This document shows, in pieces, positions 63,981 through 64,000 of a stretch of 64,000 nt of DNA (positions within the stretch are counted from its first letter, which is position 1; every line of letters begins with the position of its first letter). Made by a program: the position numbers and the translations under genes. A model generated the notes under the pieces. The model searched no databases. It was not told the origin of the DNA and was given only the letters and a program-made list of their open reading frames with translations. Source of the DNA: Pseudoxanthomonas sp. z9 (lineage in GTDB: Bacteria; Pseudomonadota; Gammaproteobacteria; Xanthomonadales; Xanthomonadaceae); the NCBI RefSeq assembly GCF_006542425.1, contig NZ_VFID01000004.1, positions 1 through 64,000 of the forward strand, given 5' to 3'.

Positions 63981-64000
63981 AAAAGCCCGGCTCACGCCGG
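63981..64000 (+). terminator. start of a terminator after the TonB receptor (cut by window end)
   Basis: AAAAGCCCGGC-TCAC-GCCGG begins 21 bp after the stop codon; the left arm and most of the right arm are visible but the T run lies beyond the window. Confidence 0.6.

Overview
The window is high-GC, gene-dense chromosomal DNA of a gammaproteobacterium of the Xanthomonadaceae/Lysobacteraceae (Lysobacter, Luteimonas or Xanthomonas-like). Reasons are the gene order trpF-truA-fimV-asd, the glmM/tpiA/secG/nuo block, the DUF1800/DUF1501 pair, a large TonB-dependent receptor behind a CRP/Clp-type site, and GATTCCC-type intergenic repeats, which I recall from this family. No genus can be named from sequence reading alone. 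I see no IS element, prophage, CRISPR array or plasmid feature; almost everything is core genome.

Layout. (1) 1-6.2 kb: the 3' end of a GntP-type permease, then a + strand group of DUF1800, DUF1501 (Tat signal) and a membrane-anchored protein with Sel1-like helices, facing a Tat-exported Rossmann-fold epimerase-like protein. (2) 6.3-15.8 kb, minus strand: the translation/RNA block tRNA-fMet, rimP, nusA, infB, rbfA, truB, rpsO, pnp, with recognisable promoters, an attenuator-like hairpin and terminators. (3) 15.9-31.1 kb, minus strand: the complete 14-gene nuoA-N operon for respiratory complex I, with a sigma70-like promoter whose -35 element overlaps a 12-bp palindrome. (4) 31.1-41.1 kb: tRNA-Leu(GAG), secG, tpiA, glmM, accD, trpA, DUF3144, trpB and trpF, with an SDR and a LysR regulator on the + strand and a 2-oxoglutarate oxygenase on the minus strand. 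(5) 41.2-48.4 kb, minus strand: truA, fimV, asd, a 2-hydroxyacid dehydrogenase, aroC and prmB, interrupted by one small secreted + strand protein. (6) 48.4-60.7 kb: SCO copper chaperone, psd, a stand-alone M50 protease, YhhN, a MltD-like transglycosylase, a HerA-like ATPase, greB, DUF3025, rimO, a dienelactone hydrolase, a HIT protein, dcd and mrp/apbC. (7) 60.7-64 kb: an AT-rich regulatory region and a TonB-dependent receptor.

The genes mostly serve ribosome maturation and translation initiation, aerobic energy conservation, tryptophan/aspartate/chorismate biosynthesis, cell-wall and lipid supply, and cell-envelope functions. No wholly new multi-gene system stands out. The least explained items are the GATTCCC arrays directly against the rbfA and trpF starts, the palindrome in the nuo promoter, the operator-rich region before the TonB receptor, the small secreted cysteine protein with a hairpin before its ribosome binding site, the stand-alone M50 protease, and the DUF1800/DUF1501 neighbourhood.
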